Origin: Bog-756 sp049517675
Lineage (GTDB): Bacteria; Actinomycetota; Acidimicrobiia; Acidimicrobiales; RAAP-2
NCBI GenBank assembly: GCA_049517675.1
Contig: JBEKRV010000016.1
Span: 4,277 to 68,276, forward strand
Length of the DNA stretch: 64,000 bases
Reading direction: 5' to 3'
Part shown: piece after piece, positions 35,011 to 44,333 of the stretch
Numbering within the stretch: position 1 is the first letter of the stretch
Layout: the number at the start of each line of letters is the position of its first letter
The notes under the pieces: generated by a model
What the model was told of the DNA's origin: nothing
What the model saw: the letters and a program-made list of their open reading frames with translations, nothing else
Database searches by the model: none
Translations under genes and position numbers: made by a program

Positions 35011-36501
35011 TCACTTCTTCTGGCGCCATCCACGTTCGAACGGCAGCCGCCAGGTGCGCGGCGCGATCAGGTCGCGCATGGCCGGAGGGCCCCACGACCC
35101 GACCCGGTAGAGCTGGACCTCCGGCGGGTCGTCGAGCAGCGGCTGGGACACCTCCCACAGACGCTCGATGCCCTCGGCGTTGGTGAAGAGGGTCTGGTCC
35201 CCGCTCATCGAGTCGTGGATCAGTCGCTCGTAGGCCTCGAGGACGTTCTCGCTGTCCTCGGTCTCGTGGAGCGCGAACTGCAGGCTGAGCTTGTCCAGCT
35301 TCATGCCCGGGCCCGGTCGCTTCCCGTAGAAGGAGAGCGAGAGCCTGGACGAGTCGGCCAGGTCGAAGGTCAGGTGGTCGGGACCCTGGGCCCCCACCCC
35401 GGACCCGGACGGGAACATCGACTTCGGAGGCTCGCGGAAGGCGATCGACACGATCCGGGCGCCCTCGGCCAGGTGCTTGCCCGTCCGCAGGAAGAAGGGG
35501 ACGCCCGCCCACCGCCAGTTGTCGATCTCGCACCGCAGGGCGATGAAGGTCTCGGTGTCCGAGCCCGCCGCCACGCCGTCCGAGTGGGTATACCCCTCGT
35601 ACTGGCCGCGCACGACGCTGCGGGTGTCGATGGGTCGGAGTGACCGGAAGACCTTGTTCTTCTCCTCGTTGATCGACCGGGGCTCGAGTTCGGTCGGCGG
35701 CTCCATGGCCACGAAGGCGAGGATCTGGAACAGGTGGGTCACGACCATGTCCCGGAACGCGCCGGTCTGCTCGTAGAACGCGGCCCTCGACTCGACGCCG
35801 AGCGTCTCGGGCACGTCGATCTGGACGTGGTCGATGTGCTGCCGGTTCCAGATCGGCTCGAAGAGCCCGTTGGCGAAACGGAAGGCGAGGATGTTCTGTG
35901 CCGCCTCCTTGCCCAGGAAATGGTCGATCCGGAAGACCTGGTCGTCGTCGAAGACCTCCCGAACGAGGGAGTTGAGCTTCCGCGCGCTCGTGAGATCCGT
36001 CCCGAAGGGCTTCTCCATGATGATCCGCGCCCGCTCGGTGAGCCCCGCCTCGCCGAGGGTGCGGACCACAGCGTGGGCCGCGTCCGGTGGGACGCTCAGG
36101 TAGTGCAGCCTCCGGGGCTCGGTGTGGAAGGTGGCCTCGAGCCGCCGGACCATCTCGCCCAGGCCGTGGACGCCGTGCTCGCCGGGCACGTAGTTGATGC
36201 GGCGCTGGAACTCACCCCAGTGGTGGTCGGTGACGTCGCCACGGGCGAATTCGTCACACGCCCTCCGGGCGATGGCGTGGTACTCGCCGTTGTCGAGCGA
36301 CTCCAGCGACGTGGCCACGATGTGGCACTCCGGCAGCATCCCGGCCCTCGACAGGTGGAAGAGCCCGGGGAGGAGTTTGCGCTTGGCCAGGTCACCGGTG
36401 GCACCGAACAGCACCACCACGTGGGGAGCCGCGGGAACGTGGGCGCCGTCACCAGATGCGGTGTCGGTCCCGATGGTCGGAACCTCTAGGGGGATTGCCA
36501 T
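35011..36501 (-). CDS. zwf: Glucose-6-phosphate 1-dehydrogenase
   Basis: A 496-residue enzyme that oxidises glucose-6-phosphate to 6-phosphogluconolactone with NAD(P), the entry to the oxidative pentose phosphate pathway. The cofactor motif is VVLFGATGDLAKRKLLPGLF (about residues 27-46), EKPFGTDLTSAR is near 158, and the active-site signature RIDHFLGKEAAQNI is near 187, with the catalytic His of the family. Length is normal. The ATG at 36501 is preferred over longer readings because homologues start just before the Rossmann motif and GAGGG lies upstream. Usual partners (opcA, tal, pgl) are not adjacent; the gene seems to stand alone here. Confidence 0.96.
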   Translation of the reverse strand: MAIPLEVPTIGTDTASGDGAHVPAAPHVVVLFGATGDLAKRKLLPGLFHLSRAGMLPECHIVATSLESLDNGEYHAIARRACDEFARGDVTDHHWGEFQRRINYVPGEHGVHGLGEMVRRLEATFHTEPRRLHYLSVPPDAAHAVVRTLGEAGLTERARIIMEKPFGTDLTSARKLNSLVREVFDDDQVFRIDHFLGKEAAQNILAFRFANGLFEPIWNRQHIDHVQIDVPETLGVESRAAFYEQTGAFRDMVVTHLFQILAFVAMEPPTELEPRSINEEKNKVFRSLRPIDTRSVVRGQYEGYTHSDGVAAGSDTETFIALRCEIDNWRWAGVPFFLRTGKHLAEGARIVSIAFREPPKSMFPSGSGVGAQGPDHLTFDLADSSRLSLSFYGKRPGPGMKLDKLSLQFALHETEDSENVLEAYERLIHDSMSGDQTLFTNAEGIERLWEVSQPLLDDPPEVQLYRVGSWGPPAMRDLIAPRTWRLPFERGWRQKK

Positions 36502-36710
36502 TGCTCGGCCCTCTGACCTCCTCCGTCCCCTTCCACCGTGATCGGTGGCGCCGGTCGGTCCTGCCGGCGAAAGGGCGACATCGCCCTCCCGGTGCCGCCG
36601 ACTGTACCCGCGCTTCGTTTCCGGAAGGTTGCCATTGCTCAACCAATCGATGAACCGTCACCGCCCCCCCGGTGGTGCGCGACGACCGGCACCGGGGGCG
36701 GGGTCCGGGG

Positions 36711-37517
36711 TCAGCGGGCTCCCGGGACCCAGCCGGGTGCCGCGGCGAGTGCCGCCCCGACCTGGTCGGCGATGGCCACCGCGACCAGCAGCACGTCCCC
36801 GGCGACGGGCGTGCCGGGGACCGGCATCAGGACGAAGTGACCCAGCACGGCGCCGTTGCCCCGCACCGGCAGGTCCACACCCCGGTGGGGAAGACCGAGG
36901 TCGTCGGTGGACCAGGCCACGTCACCTATCCTCACCTCGCCGTCGGGCTGGACACGGGCGGCCACTCCGCCGTCGTCCACCGAGAACGTGCAGGTGCGGA
37001 GGGTGAGCAACCGGCACAGCTCGTCGGCGGCGACCCGGACCATCTCGTCCGGATCGCGGCCGCTGGCCGCCATCTCGGTGACCGAGTGCAGCAATTCGAT
37101 GTGGCGGCGGCCCTGCGACGCGGCCGTCCGATGGGTGCGCCCGCGCGCCGCCAGGTCGCCCACCGCGAGCCCGACCACCAACAGGAGTAGCTCGGTCACC
37201 AGGTCGCTCGTCCGGGTGATCCGCAACGAGTTGTACGGCCGGGTCAGGAAGAAGTCGAACGAGAGCGCGCAGACGAGTGCACAGGTCGCCGCGGCCCACC
37301 GGTGGCCCGAGGTCGCCACCGCGACGATCACCACGACCAGGATCAGGGCGTCGTCCGCGGCGGCGAGCCGGTCGCGCCAGGGGGTCAGCAGCAGCGCCGT
37401 GGCGATCGGCGCCAGGACCGCCCACGCCAGCAGGAGCCAGCGGGCGCGGGCGCTCTCCTGCTGCACGTCGCCGACCGCCGTGCGGGTGGCATCGTCCGAT
37501 CCACGTAGTTCGACCAC
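36711..37517 (-). CDS. Membrane sensor with DUF4118 (KdpD-like) helices and GAF-like domain
   Basis: A 268-residue protein. Residues 28-125 hold four membrane helices of the KdpD/DUF4118 type, with the diagnostic CALSFDFFLTRPYNSLRI between helices 3 and 4. A helical segment (HIELLHSVTEMAASGRDPDE) leads to a GAF-like domain (about 150-268). There is no histidine-kinase core, so it is a truncated sensor or a partner for a kinase elsewhere. The GTG at 37517 has AGGTGGGA four bases upstream and is preferred over the GTG at 37565. It could detect ionic or osmotic conditions, as KdpD does (inference). Confidence 0.78.
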   Translation of the reverse strand: MVELRGSDDATRTAVGDVQQESARARWLLLAWAVLAPIATALLLTPWRDRLAAADDALILVVVIVAVATSGHRWAAATCALVCALSFDFFLTRPYNSLRITRTSDLVTELLLLVVGLAVGDLAARGRTHRTAASQGRRHIELLHSVTEMAASGRDPDEMVRVAADELCRLLTLRTCTFSVDDGGVAARVQPDGEVRIGDVAWSTDDLGLPHRGVDLPVRGNGAVLGHFVLMPVPGTPVAGDVLLVAVAIADQVGAALAAAPGWVPGAR

Positions 37518-37667
37518 AGTTCCCACCTGACCAATGTGACACCCGCCGGGCGCGGGCGAAAGCACTGTTTACGACTCTGTAACGTCCGACACCAGCGATT
37601 CTCCGCGATCGTTACACCCGAGGCGGCTCCCCGCACCGATGGTGCCGGTCGGTGCCGGGGCGGACGG

Positions 37668-40600
37668 TCACAGGTCGGCGAACCGTCGTGCCAGCCACTG
37701 TCGGGCGTCGGTGGCGGCCATGGGACGGGCCCACAGGTAACCCTGGCCGAGGTCGCAGCCCAGCCGCGCCAGGGAGTCGAGCTGCTCGTCCGACTCCACA
37801 CCCTCGGCCAGGCAGGTGATCCCGAGGGCCCGCCCGAGGCCGATGACCGCCTCGACGATCGAATGGTCGTCCGGGTCGTCCACCACGCCGTCGACGAACG
37901 AGTGGTCGATCTTGAGCGTGTCCACCGGGAGCTGCTTGAGGTAGGCGAGCGAGCTGTAGCCCGTGCCGAAGTCGTCGATGGAGACGGTCACCCCGAGATC
38001 CCGTATCTCGTAGAGCTTGGCGATCGTCGCCTCGATGTCGCTCATGACCACCGTCTCGGTGATCTCGAGCTGGAGCCGGCCCGGCTCGAGCCCGGTCTCC
38101 TCGAGCGCGCGGCGCACCATCTCGACCAAGGACGGCTCGGACAGCTGTCGTGCGGAGATGTTGACGCTGACCACCAGCTGCTCCTCGGCGGAGCTCATCG
38201 AGTTCCACGTCGAGACCGTGCGCACCGACTCGAGCAGGATGAGCTCCCCCAACCGGACGATCAGACCGGTCGACTCCGCCAGGGGGATGATCCGGTCGGG
38301 GGGGACGATGGTCCCGTCGTCCCTGACCCACCGGACCAGGGCCTCCACCCCGATCGGCCGGCCGTCGTTCAGCCCGACGATCGGCTGGTAGTAGGCGACC
38401 AGGTCGCGTCGGGCGATGGCCAGCCGGAGCGCCTTCTCGCTCTCGAGGTACTCGGCCGCCCGGGTGCGCAGCGCGTCGTCGAAGATCGCGCTCCGGTCCC
38501 GACCGAGCTCCTTGGCCCGGTACATCGCGGCGTCGGCCTCGGACAGGATCGACTGGGCCGAGCTCTCCGGCTCGCTCAGGGTGATCCCCAGACTGGCGTG
38601 CACCGCGACGTCGTGCCCTCCCACGTCGATCCGCTCGTTCATGGCCCCCCTGATCCGGGCGGCGAGCAGCTCCATCGACTCCATGGTCACGTCGGCGCAC
38701 AGGATGGCGAACTCGTCACCCCCGAACCGGGCCACCGTGTCGACCGGACGGATCGTCGAGCGCAGGCGGTGACCGAGCTCGACCAGCAGACGGTCGCCCG
38801 CGCCGTGTCCCAGCGCATCGTTGACGTTCTTGAATCCGTCCACGTCGAGGAAGACCATGCCGACCTGGTGTCCCGCCCGCCGCGCGACGGCCAGCGCCTG
38901 GTCCAGCCGGTCGTTGAGGAGCGCCCGGTTGGGGAGCCCGGTGAGGTCGTCGTGCAGGGCGCGGTGCTCGAGTTCGTACTCCATCCGCTTCCGGGCGGTG
39001 ATGTCCAGCGCCTGGATCATGAGGTAGAGCGGTTCCCCCTCCGACCCGCGGATGACCGTCACGTTGGCCTGCAGCCACACCGTAATCCCGTCGGGTCGAC
39101 GGTAGCGGCGCTCGTCGGAGTAGGAGTCGACCCCGTCCCGGATCGACGGCACCTCCGCCTGCGAGACCAGTCGCCCGTCGGACTCCGCGAAGTCGAACAT
39201 CATGTGTCCGACGATCTCCCCGGCCGGACGCCCGAGGAGATCGCAGAACGCGGGGTTCACGCTGGCGAGCCGACCGACCAGGTCGGCCATCGCCATCCCG
39301 AACGTCGACCTGCGGAACGACCCCTCGAAGCGCAGCTCGGCCAGCTCGCTCTCCTCCTCCGCGGCGCGCTGCAAGGTGATGTCGCGGGCGACCGCGATCG
39401 AACCCACCACCGTCCCGTCGCCGTCGAACAGGGGCGAGACGCTCAGCACCACCCGGACCTCGGACATGTCCTTGCGGCGTCGGACCGTCTCCAGCCGCTC
39501 CACCGCCGAGCCGCGGGCCACCTGGGCGAGGATCGACTCGAGCTCACCCCGCCGGTCCTCGGGAACCAGCATCGCCACGTGCCGGCCGATCACCTCCTCG
39601 GACGTATAGCCGTACATCCTCTCGGCGGCCGAATTCCACGTCGTGATGACTCCCTGGGCCGTCTTGCTCAGGATCGCCTCCGACGACGAGTCCAGGACCG
39701 CGCTGAACCGCTGGGCGATCACCTCCGCGTCGTGGCGGCCGGTCACCGACGCCACCACGAGGACGGTCTCGAGGAGGTTGCCACGGCTCCCCCGCACCCT
39801 GGTGAAGTTGCGCTCGATCAGGTACTCGCCGCCGTCGGGCAGGACCATCTGGACCTCGTCGATCCACCGGTCGGGTACCTCCTCGCCGGGCAGCACCGGG
39901 GTCGGCGGCGCCACGTGGCCGATCAGCGCCTCGACCCCGGCCCCCACGGCCTCGGTGGCCGGGACCCCGAGCAACCGGGACGCCGCGTCGTTCCAGACGG
40001 TGATGATTCCGTCGGGGCCGTACACGACGACGCCCTCGGCGAGGCACTCGACGACCGCGGCGTCGGGTACCCCCTGTCCCTGGTCCCGGTGGGTGGCGAC
40101 CACCCCGCCGACGGCCGACACCCGACCGATGTCGACCATCGAGATCTCCAGCCAGCGGCGCCCCGGGGTCGGCGAGACGACCTCCACCTCCACCTTCCGG
40201 GCCACCGACGGAAATCGCTCGGCCAGTCGGAGGGCCTCCTCGAACCGGACGCGGTCCCTCCCGACCACCAGATCCGACGCCCGCAGACCGATCAATCCGC
40301 CGGACCAGTGCTCCGACGACTGCAACCCGGTCAGGACCACCGTGCCCGACGTGTCGATCAGGGCGTAGCCGATGTCGCGGAAGAGCGCGTCGATGAGCAG
40401 ATGGGCGGAGACCAGGTGCTCGAGTGAGTGACGCCGGGACCGCCTGACCTCGTTGCCGAGCGATTGGAGGAATCCCTCGGCGAAGCACCCGCGATCGAGG
40501 ACGTCGTCGGCCCCCCAGGCGATGAGACTTCCCCGCACCTCGGCGGCTCCGTCGCAGACGACGATGAGCGGCACCTCCGTGGAGACCGTGCGCGCGTCCC

Positions 40601-40892
40601 GCACCCGCCGCTCGACGTGCCGGTCACCTGTCGGCACCATCAGGACGATGGCCGCAACCGACCCGGCCTCGACGGCACGGAGCGCGTCGTCGAGGTCCCG
40701 AACACCCCGCACGTCCGGCGGGGCCCCACCGTTCCAGTCGGAGCTCCCACCCGATTCGGGCGCCCGCTCGATCAGGCCGGTGACGGTGGCGGTGAGCGCC
40801 GTCTCCTGCGGGTCGACGACCAAGACGACGGTTCGACTGCCAGCGGTACGGGCGAGCCGGGTATTGGTCGGGACCGGTCCTGAAGGTCCCAT
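37668..40892 (-). CDS. Multi-PAS GGDEF-EAL cyclic-di-GMP protein with receiver-like N-terminus
   Basis: A 1074-residue soluble protein. Residues 18-145 resemble a response-regulator receiver (TVVLVVDPQETALTATV) but lack an obvious phospho-acceptor Asp at the end of strand 3 (AAIVLMVPTG). Four PAS domains follow (about 160-270, 275-395, 400-520, 525-650), with ATVTGRHDAEV and VARDITLQRAAEEE-like junctions. The cyclase has GGDEF at 724-728 and RPVD as inhibitory site; the phosphodiesterase has EAL at 850-852 (IGVEALVRW) and DDFGTGYSS. The start is the ATG at 40892 with GGAG six bases before it; the upstream TTG overlaps that site. It integrates several signals into cyclic-di-GMP turnover. Confidence 0.92.
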   Translation of the reverse strand: MGPSGPVPTNTRLARTAGSRTVVLVVDPQETALTATVTGLIERAPESGGSSDWNGGAPPDVRGVRDLDDALRAVEAGSVAAIVLMVPTGDRHVERRVRDARTVSTEVPLIVVCDGAAEVRGSLIAWGADDVLDRGCFAEGFLQSLGNEVRRSRRHSLEHLVSAHLLIDALFRDIGYALIDTSGTVVLTGLQSSEHWSGGLIGLRASDLVVGRDRVRFEEALRLAERFPSVARKVEVEVVSPTPGRRWLEISMVDIGRVSAVGGVVATHRDQGQGVPDAAVVECLAEGVVVYGPDGIITVWNDAASRLLGVPATEAVGAGVEALIGHVAPPTPVLPGEEVPDRWIDEVQMVLPDGGEYLIERNFTRVRGSRGNLLETVLVVASVTGRHDAEVIAQRFSAVLDSSSEAILSKTAQGVITTWNSAAERMYGYTSEEVIGRHVAMLVPEDRRGELESILAQVARGSAVERLETVRRRKDMSEVRVVLSVSPLFDGDGTVVGSIAVARDITLQRAAEEESELAELRFEGSFRRSTFGMAMADLVGRLASVNPAFCDLLGRPAGEIVGHMMFDFAESDGRLVSQAEVPSIRDGVDSYSDERRYRRPDGITVWLQANVTVIRGSEGEPLYLMIQALDITARKRMEYELEHRALHDDLTGLPNRALLNDRLDQALAVARRAGHQVGMVFLDVDGFKNVNDALGHGAGDRLLVELGHRLRSTIRPVDTVARFGGDEFAILCADVTMESMELLAARIRGAMNERIDVGGHDVAVHASLGITLSEPESSAQSILSEADAAMYRAKELGRDRSAIFDDALRTRAAEYLESEKALRLAIARRDLVAYYQPIVGLNDGRPIGVEALVRWVRDDGTIVPPDRIIPLAESTGLIVRLGELILLESVRTVSTWNSMSSAEEQLVVSVNISARQLSEPSLVEMVRRALEETGLEPGRLQLEITETVVMSDIEATIAKLYEIRDLGVTVSIDDFGTGYSSLAYLKQLPVDTLKIDHSFVDGVVDDPDDHSIVEAVIGLGRALGITCLAEGVESDEQLDSLARLGCDLGQGYLWARPMAATDARQWLARRFADL

Positions 40893-41115
40893 GGTGTACT
40901 CCAAAATCCGGCCACAGACGTCGAATTCGCCGGATACGACGTGCTACGTCATCCGGAATCCTAGGTCATCATCCCTGCAATGACCACCATTCACCCGTCG
41001 CGAGGCGGCAAGCGGGCACGGCCTCCCCGGAGTTCGGCGGCGGCGAGGATCTCCCGTGGCCTCCGCATGGTCCGGCGCGACCCGCCCGTAGACTGACGGT
41101 CGAGAGGCAGGACGC

Positions 41116-42108
41116 ATGACCGGGTACGACATCATCGGCGACATCCACGGGTGCGCCGACAAGCTCGAAGGGCTGCTGGCAGCGCTCGGCTTCGACGAGG
41201 CCGCCGGTGCCTACCGTCACCCCTCCGGTCGCCAGGCGGTGTTCGTCGGCGACCTCATCGACCGTGGGGACTCCCAGGTGGAGGTGGTCCGGATCGTCCG
41301 GGCCATGCACGCCGCAGGATCGGCCCTGGTGGTCATGGGGAACCACGAGTTCAACGCGATCGCCTACGCGACCCCGGACCCCGCGGTTCCCGGTGACTAC
41401 CTGCGGAGCCACGCGGGCCGCCGGGGCGGGCACAACATGCACCAGCACCGGACCTTCCTGGAACAGGTCGGCGAAGGTTCCGACCTCCACCGGGAGTGCA
41501 TCGACTGGTTCCGGTCCCTCCCGCTGTACCTGGACCTGGGCGCGCTCCGGGTCGCCCATGCCTGTTGGCACCCGGCGTCGATCGCCGTCCTGGACAAGTG
41601 GGTCACCCCGGGGGAGCCGGTGGGCGACGGGTTCATCATCGAGGCCAACTCGCGGGGAACCGAAGCCTTCGACGCCGTCGAGGTCGTCCTGAAGGGCCCC
41701 GAGGTGAGGCTCCCCGAGGTCTGGGCCTTCCGGGATCCCGAAGGGGCGCCGAGATGGTCTGCACGACTCCGGTGGTGGGACGCCACGGCGACCTCGTTGC
41801 GGGCACTCTGCGTGATCCCCGAGGGGTCGGAGACCCTGGACGGGACGCCGCACCCCGGTCTCCCCGACCGCCCCTCCGACGCGATCGACGCCTACCGGTA
41901 CCTGGACCGGGTCCCGGTCTTCTTCGGTCACTACTGGTTCCGCGGGAGCCCGTCGCCGGCCGCGTCCCACGCGGCGTGCGTCGACTACAGCGCCGTGCGC
42001 CCGGGCAGCTCGCTGGTCGCGTACCGCTGGAGCGGCGAGCAGACCCTGTCCGACGACCGGTTCGTCGCGTTCCCCGCGGGTCGACCGCGATCGGTCGTGC
42101 CCGGCTGA
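41116..42108 (+). CDS. Calcineurin-like metallophosphoesterase (PrpE/ApaH type)
   Basis: A 330-residue phosphoesterase. The metal motifs appear in order: GDIHGCADKLE (residues 8-18), VFVGDLIDRGD (about 43-53), VVMGNHEFNAIAY (about 73-85), and His in FFGHYWFRGSP (about 273). This GDxHG/GDxxDRG/GNHE set matches Ser/Thr-phosphatase-like and bis(5'-nucleosyl)-tetraphosphatase enzymes. A TAGACT -10 box lies at 41089-41094, giving a short leader with AGGCAGGA. It stands alone between the GGDEF-EAL gene (divergent) and the P450. The true substrate, protein or dinucleotide, is not known. Confidence 0.9.
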   Translation: MTGYDIIGDIHGCADKLEGLLAALGFDEAAGAYRHPSGRQAVFVGDLIDRGDSQVEVVRIVRAMHAAGSALVVMGNHEFNAIAYATPDPAVPGDYLRSHAGRRGGHNMHQHRTFLEQVGEGSDLHRECIDWFRSLPLYLDLGALRVAHACWHPASIAVLDKWVTPGEPVGDGFIIEANSRGTEAFDAVEVVLKGPEVRLPEVWAFRDPEGAPRWSARLRWWDATATSLRALCVIPEGSETLDGTPHPGLPDRPSDAIDAYRYLDRVPVFFGHYWFRGSPSPAASHAACVDYSAVRPGSSLVAYRWSGEQTLSDDRFVAFPAGRPRSVVPG

Positions 42109-42167
42109 TCGGTGCCGCGAACCCGGGATAGCGTGGCCGTGGTCAATCCTCGACGGGAGCACGCCCG

Positions 42168-43385
42168 ATGGTGACATCTGTCCACGAACTCGATCTACCG
42201 CTGGTCGACATCGCCGGCATGGAGCGCGAGGAGGCGTTGGCCGTCATCGCCGACGCCCGGGGCCGGCATTGGCTGGCCAAGACACCGATGGGCTACTCGA
42301 TCAGCCGGCGGGAGGACTGCGTGTCGCTCCTGCGGGACAAGCGGTTCCACAACGCCCTGTCGTTGCTGCGGCAGATGAACGGCCTCGAACCCGACGAGTC
42401 CGAGGACGAACGGCGCAAGTCGATCCTGGCCATGGAGGGGGACGACCACGCACGCCTGCGGAGGCTGGTCGCCCCCGCGTTCACGCCCCAGGCGGCCGAC
42501 CGGCTGCGGCCGTCCATGCGCACGATCGTCGGCGACCTGGTCGACGCCTTCTACGACACCGGGCGGTGCGAGTTGGTGGCCGACGTGTGCGAGCCCTATC
42601 CGATCCCCATCATCTGCGAGTTGCTGGGGGCCCCGAAGGAGGATTGGCGCCGGTTCTCCGCCTGGGCCACGGACATCTTCCGGATCTTCAACCAGAACCT
42701 GGCCGAGGACCTCCCGCTCGTCGAGGCGGCGAGCCTCGCTCTCGAGGCCTACATCGGCGACCTCATCACCGAACGACGGTCGTCGCCCGGTGACGACCTC
42801 CTCAGTGACCTCATCGCCGTCGAGGAGGCCGGTGACCGGCTGTCCAACCAGGAGATGGTCTCCCTCGCCATCGCCGTGCTGATGGCCGGCACCGACACCA
42901 CCAGGAACCAGCTCGCCTGCGCCATGGCGCTGTTCGCCGAGCACCCCGAGCAGTGGGCCACCCTGGCCGAGCGACCCGAACTGGCCCCGCGGGCGGTGGA
43001 GGAGGCCATGCGCTACCTCGGCGCCGTCCGCGGCACCGTCCGCTTCGCCCCGGAGGACATCGTGTTCCGCGAGGTGCTCTTCCCGAAGGGGACGCTCGTC
43101 TCGGTGTCCCTGGCCGGGGCCAACCGTGACGAGGGGACCTACGAGGCGCCCGACACGTTCGACATCACTCGGGAGCGCCAAACCCAGCAGATGACCTTCG
43201 GGTCGGGGATCCACCACTGCATGGGAGCGGCCCTGGCCCGTGCCGAGCTCCAGGAGGCGCTGACCCTCCTGGCCCTCCGGATGCCGGGCCTCGCCACCGA
43301 CGGGCCCGTGGAGTGGAAGCCGACCACGTTCGGTATCTGGGGCCCGGCCAGCCTGCCCCTCCGCTTCACACCGGTCGGCCCCTGA
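42168..43385 (+). CDS. Cytochrome P450
   Basis: A 405-residue soluble monooxygenase. The oxygen-activation helix reads AVLMAGTDTTRNQLA (about residues 239-253), the ExxR pair is in EEAMRYLG, and the heme-binding loop FGSGIHHCMGAALARAE (about 343-359) supplies the proximal Cys. It hydroxylates an unknown substrate using electrons from a ferredoxin; no ferredoxin gene is nearby. GGGAGC precedes the ATG. A convergent LLM-type oxidoreductase gene ends 19 bases beyond the stop. The family number cannot be given without alignment. Confidence 0.94.
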   Translation: MVTSVHELDLPLVDIAGMEREEALAVIADARGRHWLAKTPMGYSISRREDCVSLLRDKRFHNALSLLRQMNGLEPDESEDERRKSILAMEGDDHARLRRLVAPAFTPQAADRLRPSMRTIVGDLVDAFYDTGRCELVADVCEPYPIPIICELLGAPKEDWRRFSAWATDIFRIFNQNLAEDLPLVEAASLALEAYIGDLITERRSSPGDDLLSDLIAVEEAGDRLSNQEMVSLAIAVLMAGTDTTRNQLACAMALFAEHPEQWATLAERPELAPRAVEEAMRYLGAVRGTVRFAPEDIVFREVLFPKGTLVSVSLAGANRDEGTYEAPDTFDITRERQTQQMTFGSGIHHCMGAALARAELQEALTLLALRMPGLATDGPVEWKPTTFGIWGPASLPLRFTPVGP

Positions 43386-43404
43386 ACGGGGCCCCGCTGC
43401 GGAG

Positions 43405-44280
43405 TCAGACCCCGATGTCGGCCAGTCGGGGGACGACCTGCTCCCCCAACCGGGTCGCCCACGCCACCGGATCGTCCACCAACGGCATCACCTCGACCAG
43501 CTCGACGCCGAGCGCCCCGTACCCTTCCATCGTGGAGAGGAACCCGTCGACGTCGCTGAGCGGGTCGACCATGGCGAGGATGGTGCGCCGGATGTCGTCC
43601 GGATCGCGCTGCTCGTCGGCACAGTGCCGTTCCAGGACGTCGAGCTTGTGCGCCACCTCGGCCGGGTCGACGGCGAACAGGTTGCACGCGTCGGCGTACC
43701 GGGCGACGAGTCGGAGGGTCTTCCGCTCGCCTCCGCCGCCGACCAGGATCGGCGGATGGGGGCTGCTGACCGGCCGCGGTGAGCAGATCGTCTCGGCCAG
43801 TCGGTAGTGGGTCCCCTCGTAGGGGCCGTCGTCGTCGCTCCAGATCTGGTGGCAGATCTGGAGGGTCTCCTCGAGGCGCTCGAACCGCTCGGCGACGGGA
43901 GGGAAGGGCACTCCGTAGGCCAGGTGCTCCCGCTCGTACCAGGCGGCCCCGATGCCCAACTGGGCCCGACCGCCCGACACGACATCGAGGGTGGTCACGA
44001 TCTTCGCCAACAGGCCGGGGTGGCGGTACGTGACGCCGGTCACCATCAACCCGAGTGTCATCCGCTCGGTGCGCCCGGCGAGGAACCCGAGCGAGGTGTA
44101 CCCCTCGAGCATCGGCTCCCTGCGGTCGGCGAACTCCTCCATCTGGAAGTAGTGGTCCATGAGGGTGAACGTCACGCAGCCCGCGTCCTCGGCGGCCCGC
44201 GCCGTTCCCGAAAGGACCGGACCGATCGCCTGGGGCCCGCCGGGAAGGGTGAAATTGGCGAAATGGATGCCGAGTTCCAT
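43405..44280 (-). CDS. LLM-class F420- or FMN-dependent oxidoreductase
   Basis: A 291-residue TIM-barrel of the luciferase-like family. Signatures: MELGIHFANFTLPGGP at the start, FTLMDHYFQMEEF near 42, LMVTGVTYRHPGLLAKIVTTLDV near 81, the cofactor-binding SGGRAQLGIGAAWYEREH near 105, and ILVGGGGERKTLRLVARYAD near 178. In actinobacteria most members use coenzyme F420. The ATG at 44280 has GAGGAG five bases upstream, fixing the start. It is read away from the helicase gene and toward the P450; no functional link is clear. Confidence 0.9.
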   Translation of the reverse strand: MELGIHFANFTLPGGPQAIGPVLSGTARAAEDAGCVTFTLMDHYFQMEEFADRREPMLEGYTSLGFLAGRTERMTLGLMVTGVTYRHPGLLAKIVTTLDVVSGGRAQLGIGAAWYEREHLAYGVPFPPVAERFERLEETLQICHQIWSDDDGPYEGTHYRLAETICSPRPVSSPHPPILVGGGGERKTLRLVARYADACNLFAVDPAEVAHKLDVLERHCADEQRDPDDIRRTILAMVDPLSDVDGFLSTMEGYGALGVELVEVMPLVDDPVAWATRLGEQVVPRLADIGV

Positions 44281-44333
44281 GGTGCTCCTCGCGTTCGTCG
44301 TCCTCGCCGACCACAGTAGGCCGGGAACCTGCA

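Noticed and set aside
37536..40427. 963-residue open frame on the plus strand opposite the multi-PAS protein
   Set aside because: Antisense shadow without any domain; the minus strand has complete PAS, GGDEF and EAL motifs.
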